In this document: in pieces, positions 1 to 8,923 of the stretch | How positions within the stretch are numbered: the first letter of the stretch is position 1 | Layout of the letters: each line of letters starts with the position of its first letter | Source: Planctomycetota bacterium | GTDB lineage: Bacteria > Planctomycetota > Phycisphaerae > WQYP01 | Direction of reading: 5' to 3' | DNA: 64,000 nt | Assembly (NCBI GenBank): GCA_021805985.1 | Contig: JAJZDN010000002.1 | Coordinates: 80,885-144,884 of the forward strand | Made by a program: the position numbers and the translations under genes | The notes under the pieces: model-generated | Databases searched by the model: none | The model's input: only the letters and a program-made list of their open reading frames with translations | Told to the model about the DNA's origin: nothing

Positions 1-1382
1 TTGAGCACCGGCGTCGACGGAAAAGTCAGTTCCGTCTGCGAGTTTGGCGCTGCCACAAAGCTTAGTTCGTTATACAAGCTCCATACGAACACGCATGGGT
101 GGTTGTAGTTCTGTTTTACCAATTCAATAAACTGCTGACGGGCGTTTTGGTCAAACGCTTGCTCCTCTTCAATGTGATTAACCAGACCGTCTTCCGTCCA
201 GACTACCACGCCGCTACGGTCAAACGCGTTGTACATCGCCTGATCATGCTGATAATGCGCAAGTCGCACCGATGTGGCGCCGATATCGTCAATGATTTCG
301 CAATCCTGAAGGTAATCCGCTTTGGTTACTGCCCGGCCGATTTTAGGCCGATCATCATGCGTGCAGACCCCGCGCAAAGGGTAAGCCTCGCCATTAAGGA
401 AAAATCCCTGGTCCGGATCAATATGAAAAAAGCGAAGCCCCAGGGGCTGCGCAAGCATGTCCACCACACGGCCGCCCTGCCGCACCAGAATCAGCATGGT
501 GTACAAATACGGATCTTTGCGGCCATGCCACAAGTGCGGATCGTTCATTTTCATCATACTGACCGTTTCCGCCTGCTGATGCGCTGCAAGGGTCCCGGTG
601 TGGTGGGTGCCAGCGACAATCTGCCTGTTATGATCCAGCGCATACCAGTCCACTGTGACTTTCTTACTGTGATTCGTGGCATTGCGGATAATGGCAGTAA
701 GTTTCAGGCGCGCGTTTTGCCGTGAAACATTCTCTGACAGAATGTAGGCCCCCGAAGCGCCAAAATCCAGCGGTGAAACAGACACTGGATTGAGTATCAA
801 CAGATATGCGGTGCGATACAGACCGCCGAAAATATTAAAATCTCCAGCCATGGGCGGTATATTTTTGTTCCATTTATTACTTACGCGCACCGCCAGGATA
901 TTGGTCCCCGTGGGATACAAGATTCCCGTGACATCCAAACAGAAGCCGGCGAAGTTACCGCGATGGGTGCCGACATGCTTGCCGTTGAGAAAGACTTCGG
1001 CAATCGTCGCGGCCCCTTCAAAATACAGAAAATAATTTTTCTCCGCGGCCCCCTCGATTGGTGGCACCGTCAAGGTCCGCCTGTACCACGTCGGGCCACG
1101 ATAATAGTTCCCATGTTTTTCGCCGTCGATGCCGTTGTAGGTATGCGGCAACGATACATGGCTCCAAGCGATATCGTTAAATTGTATTTCCTGGGCACCT
1201 GGAATATCCCGACGGATAAACTTCCAGTTATCATTTATGGGGATCTCTCGCCGGACTTCAGATTGCAGCACCAACTTCCCTTGCGCGGGCCGATCAGCCG
1301 CGCCAAGGATATCGGCAGCAACCGCTGCTCCCGCCAACAGAATTACCTCACGCCGGGAACGCCCAACCTCAGGCTCCGCCAT
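1..1382 (-). CDS. Glycoside hydrolase family 2-like (beta-galactosidase/beta-glucuronidase-like), 3' end truncated by window edge
   Basis: Manual reverse-strand reading from ATG at 1382: MAEPEVGRSRREVILLAGAAV...EIPINDNWKFIRRDIPGA...SHVSLPHTYNGIDG...NYYRGPTWYRRTL...LYFEGAATIAEVFLNGKHVGTHRGNFAGF...LRGVCTHDDRP...RLAHYQHDQAMYNAFDRSGVVVWTED...NYNHPCVFVWSLYNEL; GH2 sugar-binding and TIM-barrel signatures. Missing from the ORF track because it runs off the edge. Confidence 0.9.
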   Translation of the reverse strand, partial: MAEPEVGRSRREVILLAGAAVAADILGAADRPAQGKLVLQSEVRREIPINDNWKFIRRDIPGAQEIQFNDIAWSHVSLPHTYNGIDGEKHGNYYRGPTWYRRTLTVPPIEGAAEKNYFLYFEGAATIAEVFLNGKHVGTHRGNFAGFCLDVTGILYPTGTNILAVRVSNKWNKNIPPMAGDFNIFGGLYRTAYLLILNPVSVSPLDFGASGAYILSENVSRQNARLKLTAIIRNATNHSKKVTVDWYALDHNRQIVAGTHHTGTLAAHQQAETVSMMKMNDPHLWHGRKDPYLYTMLILVRQGGRVVDMLAQPLGLRFFHIDPDQGFFLNGEAYPLRGVCTHDDRPKIGRAVTKADYLQDCEIIDDIGATSVRLAHYQHDQAMYNAFDRSGVVVWTEDGLVNHIEEEQAFDQNARQQFIELVKQNYNHPCVFVWSLYNELSFVAAPNSQTELTFPSTPVL

Positions 1383-1482
1383 AAGAAAAACCTCCGAAAG
1401 TGTTTCGGGCACGCATCAGAATAGTACACCGTCCCGCAAATTTGGCAAAATCGCGCATAAGAGCCGCATGCCCGGGTTTCCA

Positions 1483-1573
1483 TTACTCCAGCGGAAATAA
1501 TTGATAGCCCGTGCTGCGCCCGCCCGTCTGGTCGCGAAGCAGTATGCGCCGTTGCGAGCTTAAACCGATTCGC
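1483..1573 (-). pseudogene. 3'-terminal remnant of a Fic-family gene
   Basis: Reverse-strand reading IGLSSQRRILLRDQTGGRSTGYQLFPLE*; matches the C-terminus of the intact Fic protein at 28285 (LQRRILLRDQAGGRSTGYQLFPLE*). DNA 1483-1555 aligns without gaps to 28285-28357. Confidence 0.8.
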
Positions 1574-1590
1574 CAGGCGAGGCGACCCGA

Positions 1591-2448
1591 TTACTTCATC
1601 AGAAATTGGCGGCGGTAACGGGCGGGCGAAATATTGTTCAAACGATGAAAAAAGCGATTGAAATAGTATTCGTCAGAGAACCCCAGTTTGTTTGAAATCT
1701 GTTTGATGGGCACGTCCGATCCCAGCAGCAATTGGCAGGCCTCCTGATTCAGCCGCTGATTAAGATAGTCTTTGGGATTCGTCCCGAAATGCTCCCGGAA
1801 CAGGCGACTGAAGGCATTTTCAGTCATACACTGGGCATTGGCCAGTTCCGCCACGCGTAAGCCCGCATGCGGCGTGCCCGCTAGAAGGGCAAACATTCTG
1901 GAAAACCGCAGATGAAGCGAGTTGGCGCGGCGAATCACGTGCTCCAGTTGTTCGAAATGCTCCGCAAACATGCGCTGCACCATGATATGAATCCGCCACA
2001 GTTCCGAGATTTCCAGCGGGGTGTGATGCCATATATCCGTGAATTTGTCCGCGTTCCAGTTGCCCAGGGCCAACGGTGTCGGCCAATCCCAGAAAATATC
2101 CGACAGTGAATGCCACGCGCAGCGGAATGTCAGAAAAAAATGGGCGTAGTGGCCGGGCGTAAAGGCCTGTACCGGCACATTGGGGGGAAGATAACACGCC
2201 TGGCCGCGTTTAAGCGATAATGAGCCGCCGGCCCACTGGATATGTGCCTCGCCCTTGCATGCAAAATGAATATAATGGGATCCGTCACAGCGCGGTTTAT
2301 CCGTCGTATTCCAGTCCGCGCCAACTTCCGCATAACGCATGTGCAGGAGATGAAATCTCAACCCTTCCAGCATATCCAATGCCACATGCTGCTCCGCATG
2401 CGTAAAGGTGATGACTGCGGATTTTTCATAATTCGGTCGGTTTGACAT
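1591..2448 (-). CDS. AraC-family transcriptional regulator (cupin-like N-terminus, C-terminal double HTH)
   Basis: C-terminal ...RVAELANAQCMTENAFSRLFREHFGTNPKDYLNQRLNQEACQLLLGSDVPIKQISNKLGFSDEYYFNRFFHRLNNISPARYRRQF is a classic AraC HTH. Confidence 0.92.
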   Translation of the reverse strand: MSNRPNYEKSAVITFTHAEQHVALDMLEGLRFHLLHMRYAEVGADWNTTDKPRCDGSHYIHFACKGEAHIQWAGGSLSLKRGQACYLPPNVPVQAFTPGHYAHFFLTFRCAWHSLSDIFWDWPTPLALGNWNADKFTDIWHHTPLEISELWRIHIMVQRMFAEHFEQLEHVIRRANSLHLRFSRMFALLAGTPHAGLRVAELANAQCMTENAFSRLFREHFGTNPKDYLNQRLNQEACQLLLGSDVPIKQISNKLGFSDEYYFNRFFHRLNNISPARYRRQFLMK

Positions 2449-2656
2449 ACCAGGTCTCCACAGAAATAATGCGTACCACGGGAGTCGTTAAATCGTCCAT
2501 CGAAGGCACTGGGATTTTTAATTGTACCTGCATCTCGGTTGTTAATGAATTGTGTCCGTCCTACGAACCACATCTACCGGGGAGTTTTCTGATAGGGGAT
2601 AATCTGCGGGCATGAGGAACCGATTATCAGGCCTGGCGAATCAACAATTTCCAAGT

Positions 2657-3151
2657 TCAGAATCCAACCTTCCGTCGGTGCCGCTTGCCCAAGTTTGGAG
2701 TAATGTCCAATTCACGAACAAGAAAGGAGGCCAGGTTCCGGGCATCCTGATTCAGATAGGCGTATCGGGCGTGCTCAATTTTTTCCCGCATCAATTGCGC
2801 TAGCGGTCTAATCAACCACCCAGGATACAGCGCCTCGGCACTACCAGAGACCAGTACCGCCGGGGTGTGTCTGCTCGCATAAGATACGCCAGTTTTCTTC
2901 GGGACGCCTGTGCTCAACCACCAGCCTCCGACCGCCGCCAGCAGAACCGCTGCGACTGCCAGTATTCGCAACGCCGCCAAGTGCGGTCCGAATGAGAATA
3001 TTCCATCTGAGCGATACCCAACACGCCTCTGGCGGATGCCTGCCATAATTTTTGTGTGGAGGACTTCGGAAAATTCGGGTGCTCCGTCGGCGGCCTCGCG
3101 AAGGCGTCGGGTGAGTTGATCGTGCGACCGATTAGTTTTTCGGAATTGCAT
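2657..3151 (-). CDS. Small membrane protein, possible anti-sigma-like partner of the upstream ECF sigma factor
   Basis: Single TM segment (LRILAVAAVLLAAVGGWWL); immediately downstream of the ECF sigma ORF on the same strand. Confidence 0.55.
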   Translation of the reverse strand: MQFRKTNRSHDQLTRRLREAADGAPEFSEVLHTKIMAGIRQRRVGYRSDGIFSFGPHLAALRILAVAAVLLAAVGGWWLSTGVPKKTGVSYASRHTPAVLVSGSAEALYPGWLIRPLAQLMREKIEHARYAYLNQDARNLASFLVRELDITPNLGKRHRRKVGF

Positions 3152-3165
3152 GGTGACTCCTATTG

Positions 3166-3780
3166 TTATAACGCCGGTGGTCGCTCACGCACCCTCCGGG
3201 CCAGTGATTCATCGCTCAAATCCGCCAGGGTCTGCAATCGCCCACGGCACCGGTGAAGCATAACTGCGACGGATATTGTTGTCCCCCCGGTGATCACCGC
3301 AATCTCCGTGAGAGACAGGCCTTCGGCATAACATAACCACACCACCGTGAACTGCTTGTCCGATAATGCCGTCCGGACTTGCGCCCATAGCTGCTCACTG
3401 GCCTCCTTGCGTGAAAGCATCGTATCCGGTGGTGGAACCCGGCCCGGAAGGTCCTGCGGCATAGCTGCTGTTTTTCGGCCTTTACGGCCGTGACTGATAG
3501 ATTCCCGGTGTGCCAGCGTGAATATCCAGGTCTTGAATTTCCATCGTTGACTGTAACGGTGCAGGTGGCGATACGCCTTGAAGAACACTTCCTGGATTAC
3601 ATCCTCGGCATCGTGCGGGTTGGCGCAAAACCGGCGCGTCAGAAATCCCATCAGCGGCACCTGATACCGTCGGACGAGTTCCTCAAAACAGGCCATTGAC
3701 CCGCGCTGGGCCATTCCCGCGATATCCTCGTCTGTAAATTGTGACAGGTCATCCATCAAAATCTGTCTTCCATTTGGCAA
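3166..3780 (-). CDS. ECF-type RNA polymerase sigma-70 factor
   Basis: Region 2 motif DAEDVIQEVFFKAYRHLHRY..FKTWIFTLAHR and region 4 FTVVWLCYAEGLSLTEIAVITGGTTISVAVMLHRCRGRL. Confidence 0.9.
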   Translation of the reverse strand: MPNGRQILMDDLSQFTDEDIAGMAQRGSMACFEELVRRYQVPLMGFLTRRFCANPHDAEDVIQEVFFKAYRHLHRYSQRWKFKTWIFTLAHRESISHGRKGRKTAAMPQDLPGRVPPPDTMLSRKEASEQLWAQVRTALSDKQFTVVWLCYAEGLSLTEIAVITGGTTISVAVMLHRCRGRLQTLADLSDESLARRVRERPPAL

Positions 3781-3844
3781 TAGGCTCTCTCGATTTGTCG
3801 CCCCCTCCCCAAGCTTAGCATCGCCCCGATTTATCGAGCAGGCC

Positions 3845-4795
3845 TTAATGCGGTGACGAAACTACCGTCAGTGCGGGCAGCAGTCTGGTAATCAGTGAAT
3901 TTGGAATCGTCCAGTCGGCATGCACGACTCGTCTTTTCACGCTCAACACAATATTGGAAACCGCGGCGGCACGCGCCATGGCCGTATGCTGGCTGGCATT
4001 CATTCCCGCCAGTTCGATCTGGCTTTTGATCCCGTTGATTACCGACCCAATCTGTGAAGCTGCGAAACTGCTCGCCACCATGGCCTGCGACCGAATCACC
4101 AGATTACTCTTGTTTTCGGAGGCACGCATCCAACAGCGGTCAATCTGCCTGAATACCGCCGACTTGACGATGTTTTGCTGATTTATACCCGCCGCTGCCA
4201 TGTACAACATCTCATCCCGGGTGCTCCCGGCGAGTAGTTTGGAGTGTTCTGTCAGTGCGGGTGCTTTGCCATCAAGCGTATCGATCTCATTTTCGACGCT
4301 CCGGAGCCGACTTCCGATCAGGGCCAGCGATCTCCCGTGGCACGCAAGATAAATGGTCCGATGCGGATTTTTATTCCAGGAAAGGATAGTATATTTTCCG
4401 TAATGATGTTCGGTGTAGTCCGGAAAGAGCCTGCCCGCGACCATCAGTGCGGCGGGCTTAAAGGACGCATGCACCAGTGCAACGACGGATATCCGCGATT
4501 TGTACGAGCCATAAATCGTCATATCATGAATTTTATTGATGGATCGGATGCCCAGCACCCCCCGCGCCGTTCTTCGAACAACGCCTATCCAGGCGGCGAT
4601 TTTAGGCTGCCGCTCAATGGTGTTGCAGAACCGCATCCACGCGGGGGGTATGCGCATGGCGTCAAAGTTCGCGTACACAACGAATTGGGCGCGGGCCGGT
4701 ATTTCCTTTGGATTCAGCGGCGAGGCGGAGAGTCTGGCTGTCAATTCCAAACCGAAAAGGGCGACTGCGGTCAACGCGATAAACCATTTCATCAT
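3845..4795 (-). CDS. Hypothetical exported protein
   Basis: Long ORF with N-terminal signal peptide MMKWFIALTAVALFGLELTARLSA. Confidence 0.65.
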   Translation of the reverse strand: MMKWFIALTAVALFGLELTARLSASPLNPKEIPARAQFVVYANFDAMRIPPAWMRFCNTIERQPKIAAWIGVVRRTARGVLGIRSINKIHDMTIYGSYKSRISVVALVHASFKPAALMVAGRLFPDYTEHHYGKYTILSWNKNPHRTIYLACHGRSLALIGSRLRSVENEIDTLDGKAPALTEHSKLLAGSTRDEMLYMAAAGINQQNIVKSAVFRQIDRCWMRASENKSNLVIRSQAMVASSFAASQIGSVINGIKSQIELAGMNASQHTAMARAAAVSNIVLSVKRRVVHADWTIPNSLITRLLPALTVVSSPH

Positions 4796-4858
4796 AATGC
4801 TATCCTTGTAAAAGCAAGCCTTGTTTCAATCCTTTATACCCGCGATCCGGCAGAATCA

Positions 4859-4873
4859 TTACATACAATGTAA
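4859..4873. promoter_or_regulatory. Short palindrome TTACAT-ACA-ATGTAA in a divergent intergenic region
   Basis: Perfect 6-bp arms between divergently transcribed ORFs (4795 minus / 4993 plus). Confidence 0.3.
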
Positions 4874-4992
4874 GGATGGGGCTGGATAATGCGTATAAGT
4901 GGTTGGATTGCTGAACGTTTCCGTCGTGATACGGCCCGTTGAGCGTGTAACTCCGGACTGCAATCCCATGCAAATTAAAAAGGAGCGTAATA

Positions 4993-5694
4993 ATGTCTGT
5001 TCATCGTCGTGGTTTTACAATTATTGAACTCTTGGTGGTCATCAGCATTATTGCACTGCTGATCGGATTGCTGTTGCCAGCGCTGGCCGGGGCATGGCGG
5101 GTGGCGGAAAAAGATGCGTGCGCCGCCAATCTTCACAGTCTTGGCCAGGAATTTCAGATTTACCTGCAAAGCAAAAACCACAGTATTTTCCCGGCGTCTC
5201 CGCTAATGCCAACCGTCAATGACCCAGGCCCCATCACCACCGGGCTAGGCACGCTGGTTTATGGTCCCCCGCCAATTCAATGCGTCATTGGTGATGTTCA
5301 ACCGCCCGGAACTATTCCTACCCCTAATTGGGTTCCATCCATTAACGAGCACGGGAATCCAGCCGTTTGGCGATGCCCGGCGGACACAAATCCGTTTACT
5401 GCGGCCGGCCCCCCCTCCAGAACCTACCCGTCGTATTTCTCCGCAGAGGGAACCAGCTACCAATACAATATGCTCCTTGCGGGTGATAAACTGGAGAATT
5501 TGCGGATCAGACTGCCTAATTCGCTTGATTTGAGCCAGACGCTGCTGACCGTCAACACACCGGTGTTGGCAGATATGTCCACCTTTCATGGCCCGTCGGG
5601 ACAACCCGGTTCGGTGAATGTTCTATACGGTGATTGGCACGTCGGAAATGCCTCATCGAGTTCCGGTGCGTCGCTGTTGTGGCCAGCTAATTGA
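4993..5694 (+). CDS. Type II secretion-like pseudopilin with prepilin N-terminal methylation motif
   Basis: N-terminus [36 protein letters not shown]-terminal VNVLYGDWHVG resembles the H-X-DG tail. Confidence 0.88.
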   Translation: MSVHRRGFTIIELLVVISIIALLIGLLLPALAGAWRVAEKDACAANLHSLGQEFQIYLQSKNHSIFPASPLMPTVNDPGPITTGLGTLVYGPPPIQCVIGDVQPPGTIPTPNWVPSINEHGNPAVWRCPADTNPFTAAGPPSRTYPSYFSAEGTSYQYNMLLAGDKLENLRIRLPNSLDLSQTLLTVNTPVLADMSTFHGPSGQPGSVNVLYGDWHVGNASSSSGASLLWPAN

Positions 5695-5750
5695 TGTTAT
5701 GCAAAAGCGCCCAGTGAGAGTCTCGCGCGACAACTTGTGGAGAATGTGTT

Positions 5751-6227
5751 ATGAATGCTACCAATGATGGCAGTCGCACGGCGCGGCTAAAGAAATTTGC
5801 AAGAAAATACCGCATGGTCATTTTGTTGCTCGTACTCATATTGGCGGTGGTATTGGTGTACGGTCGGTTCCTGGGCGCGCAGCACAAGGTTGGCATGGAC
5901 CGAGGCACCATGCCGGCAGTTATCAAGGTAATGGCCCGGAATGGCCGTAAGCCTTTAGTATTCCCTTTGGCAGTGATGCTTAATAACAAAATACCCCGGC
6001 ATCAGCGCCGAATTGCGGTCGAGGCGTTCCTTTTGGACTATACCAAGGCATCGCCATCCCGGCGGCTGGCGATGGTTCAGCATGTGCAAGGACTGCTGGC
6101 TATGATGAAAGTTAAAATCAGGCTTGGCACTATCTCCAAGATAATATCAGACTTCATGCTTCACGGTGATCCGCAAATGAGTGCCGCCACGTTACAGTTT
6201 ATTATGGCCGTGCGGAATAACAAATAA
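5751..6227 (+). CDS. Hypothetical single-pass membrane protein
   Basis: ORF with TM segment MVILLLVLILAVVLVYG, co-directional with the pseudopilin. Confidence 0.6.
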   Translation: MNATNDGSRTARLKKFARKYRMVILLLVLILAVVLVYGRFLGAQHKVGMDRGTMPAVIKVMARNGRKPLVFPLAVMLNNKIPRHQRRIAVEAFLLDYTKASPSRRLAMVQHVQGLLAMMKVKIRLGTISKIISDFMLHGDPQMSAATLQFIMAVRNNK

Positions 6228-6272
6228 CGTGTGTTCGGGATAAGGGACATCGTAAGTTGTATTCTTCCAATA

Positions 6273-6520
6273 TCACAGCTTCTCATACAGTTTCCCCAGG
6301 ATCGGCACACTGTGCTTCTGGGGCAGTGCCAGACTCGCCAAGAATCTCATTACACCGGAGTTTATCTTTCCCTTTGGATCGCCGTATCCCGGTTGCCTGA
6401 ACCCGCGTGCGCCCATATTGTAGTCATCCACCGTTTCCCAACATGGATATGGAGCGTGGGCCGCCTCATTGCCGATCCACCTTGTCAGGCCGCCTGGGGG
6501 CCGCCTGGAGGTTCTTGAAA
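6273..6520 (-). pseudogene. Possible C-terminal coding remnant of unknown family
   Basis: Stop-free reverse-frame reading ...GLTRWIGNEAAHAPYPCWETVDDYNMGARGFRQPGYGDPKGKINSGVMRFLASLALPQKHSVPILGKLYEKL*; protein-like composition but no clear start. Confidence 0.3.
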
Positions 6521-6547
6521 ACAGGCCATGCCTGGCGTTTGCAGGCC

Positions 6548-8770
6548 CTAATGCGCAGTCGGTGCAGGTTCAGGGTGAACGCCTCCCGGCCCCGCAGTCA
6601 AGTCATAAAGATTGCCATGGTAGCGAACATTCAACAACCGCCCACTGAATGGGCGCGGTGCCCGAGAATCAGGCACAAGCGTTTTCCCGTTCACCGTTGG
6701 GTTAAATCCAAAAAAGGTTCGAATGACAACATTGGCAAAAGCCGAGCCACAAATACACTCTTTCATACAACCCGCCCGGAGTGCAATGTGCACTGGCGCA
6801 TAATAGGCTGCAGGATTTGGTCCATAAAAATCGTGGGCCTGTGCAAAGGGGCCTTCAGTGGTAACCGCCGATGTGCGGCAATAAAAATCATAGGCCTTCT
6901 TCCTGGCGCCCAGTCGCCATAGCGCACCGACCGTCAGTGGAATCCAGCCATCGTAGGATCCTAGCGCGCTGTGATCGGGTCGCGTGGTGAATGGGGCCTC
7001 CGGATCTTTCAAACTCATAGCCCGCATCCAGTCGGGCGTAAAAAGCTCACTTTTTACGAAATGGATCATTGCTGATTTTTGCCCGGGAGATAACTCCCCA
7101 GCCAACGCGTCACCCACGTAAATAAAATCAACGCAGTGTCGTACCGGCTCAAGTGTACCGTTCATCCATGCTGCGTTCCATGTGCCGCTGTGGGGGTTGT
7201 ATAGATGCATAACCGCACGCTGGAGTTTATCAGCCTGACGCCGAAGTTTAATCGCACGCGTCGAATTGCCGAGAATCGCCTCCCACTGGGCATCCCGGCG
7301 CATCATCCAGACATCTTGGGCGTTGACGGAGGCAACGCACCCGATGTAATCGGGTGCACATTCCAAAAGATTGCGGTTGGAGCCGCAATCAGCCAGGCCA
7401 AACGGGCCTTTCGGAAGGGTCTCCCAATTAGTGGCCAAGGCGTACATGTTCTGCGCCACGGTTCTTCCGTTCTCCAGCCGCTCGTTTAAAAACGCCCGGT
7501 CGCCCGTCACACGCAGGTATTCGTCCGCAGCGCGGAAAATACTGTCCGGGTCAAAGGCATAACCACTTATCGAAGCATACTTGGTGGCGTCCCAGCCATG
7601 CACGGAATTCAGCGAAAAGATTTGGCCCCCTCGCGGATTTTGCACCAACCACCGGCGGAGCGTCACCTTCATGCCAGCGGGCTCAAGTAATGCCCAGACG
7701 GCAGCGCCCATGGAGGCATCCCAATAGTATTGCTGACCGGGCGAACGCTCTCCACTGGTAATAAACGACCGCGGAAATAGCGGGAACTGCGTGCGCAAGA
7801 GTTCTAACATGGTCAGAATGCCCATGTAATAGTTACGCTTCATCTCGGCGCTGGGTGATACCAACACCGGCAGGCTGCCGGAAAAGTAATCGTTTCCCGG
7901 AGTAAAGGCATCGGTCCACCGTTGCTGCCACACCTGCTTGAAGTTCCGGAACTGCGCCGCAAAATGCGAACTCCAACTCGCGACGTGCCGCCGGACACGC
8001 GATATCTCACTTACTTTCCCATCGCCAGCAACAAATGAGATGATGTGTCGGCCATGCGGGGGAATTTGAACCCTCCACGACCATGTCACAACGCCTGCCT
8101 GGTTGGTCGTAGTGTCCGGTTTCAGCACCACCGCAACAATCGTCGCGTGGCCTGGTCGCTGCCGCGTGTTTAAAATTGAAACACCGTTCGACCTTAGCAC
8201 GCCTGTTACCTGCAATGCGAGTGTTGCCTCAATTGCCTTGTTTGAGGGGTTGCTCACTTCAATGCGTTCCAGCACACCGCGTGATTGGTTGACCAACCGC
8301 GTATCGGTTTGAACTGCAAGGCCGTCGCAATTCTGGTTTCGCCGCAGAACCCGATACGGGTACCACCGACATTCATCAGCAGAGTATTGCTTGCCGTTGA
8401 CGGTCAGCCGCACAGGGGGATCGCCCATTCGATTTCGGCTCAGCCACCAGTTATTGCTTCTATCCTGATCGTCGGGATAAAAAGCGTAAGAGGTCAGGTC
8501 CCGCCTAATCGAAAGCATGTCATGGAAATTATTCACATCCGGCGGATTGGCAATATTTTTCATGTCCAGCCAGCCGCCCGCCATTTCGCTTAGCGTCGGT
8601 ATTTGCGCAGCGCTGGCCAGGGATCGCCCGTTGATTTTGCCAACCGTACTCTGATTGCCGCTGGCCTGCGCGCCAAAGCTGCAAGCCCCGCCCGCCAATG
8701 CCACAATCAACACCGTGATGGCAACCGCCTGATGGCGATTCTTCCAATTTTTTTTCCGACGCTGGCGCAT
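6548..8770 (-). CDS. Exported (alpha/alpha)6-barrel (six-hairpin) glycosidase-like protein
   Basis: ORF 6548..8830; likely start MRQRRKKNWKNRHQAVAITVLIVALAGG at 8770. GQQYYWDASMGAAVWALLEPAGM..., DHSALGSYDGWIPLTVGALWRLG are typical of six-hairpin GH domains. Confidence 0.75.
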   Translation of the reverse strand: MRQRRKKNWKNRHQAVAITVLIVALAGGACSFGAQASGNQSTVGKINGRSLASAAQIPTLSEMAGGWLDMKNIANPPDVNNFHDMLSIRRDLTSYAFYPDDQDRSNNWWLSRNRMGDPPVRLTVNGKQYSADECRWYPYRVLRRNQNCDGLAVQTDTRLVNQSRGVLERIEVSNPSNKAIEATLALQVTGVLRSNGVSILNTRQRPGHATIVAVVLKPDTTTNQAGVVTWSWRVQIPPHGRHIISFVAGDGKVSEISRVRRHVASWSSHFAAQFRNFKQVWQQRWTDAFTPGNDYFSGSLPVLVSPSAEMKRNYYMGILTMLELLRTQFPLFPRSFITSGERSPGQQYYWDASMGAAVWALLEPAGMKVTLRRWLVQNPRGGQIFSLNSVHGWDATKYASISGYAFDPDSIFRAADEYLRVTGDRAFLNERLENGRTVAQNMYALATNWETLPKGPFGLADCGSNRNLLECAPDYIGCVASVNAQDVWMMRRDAQWEAILGNSTRAIKLRRQADKLQRAVMHLYNPHSGTWNAAWMNGTLEPVRHCVDFIYVGDALAGELSPGQKSAMIHFVKSELFTPDWMRAMSLKDPEAPFTTRPDHSALGSYDGWIPLTVGALWRLGARKKAYDFYCRTSAVTTEGPFAQAHDFYGPNPAAYYAPVHIALRAGCMKECICGSAFANVVIRTFFGFNPTVNGKTLVPDSRAPRPFSGRLLNVRYHGNLYDLTAGPGGVHPEPAPTAH

Positions 8771-8923
8771 GATTCTGTCTCCTGAAAATATTAGTCGTGA
8801 CAATCTCAGATATATACAAATCTCTTCCACAAACCTGCATGTGGAGCCAAAAAGATGAGATAGAAACAGTGTCCGTTCAGCTCATCTACCTTGTAGCATA
8901 TCGAAATAATAAAACAGTAAGCA

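Noticed and set aside
99-1424. Plus-strand ORFs at 99..725, 790..1035, 963..1424
   Set aside because: Antisense to a convincing GH2 gene that runs off the left edge; no recognisable protein signatures.
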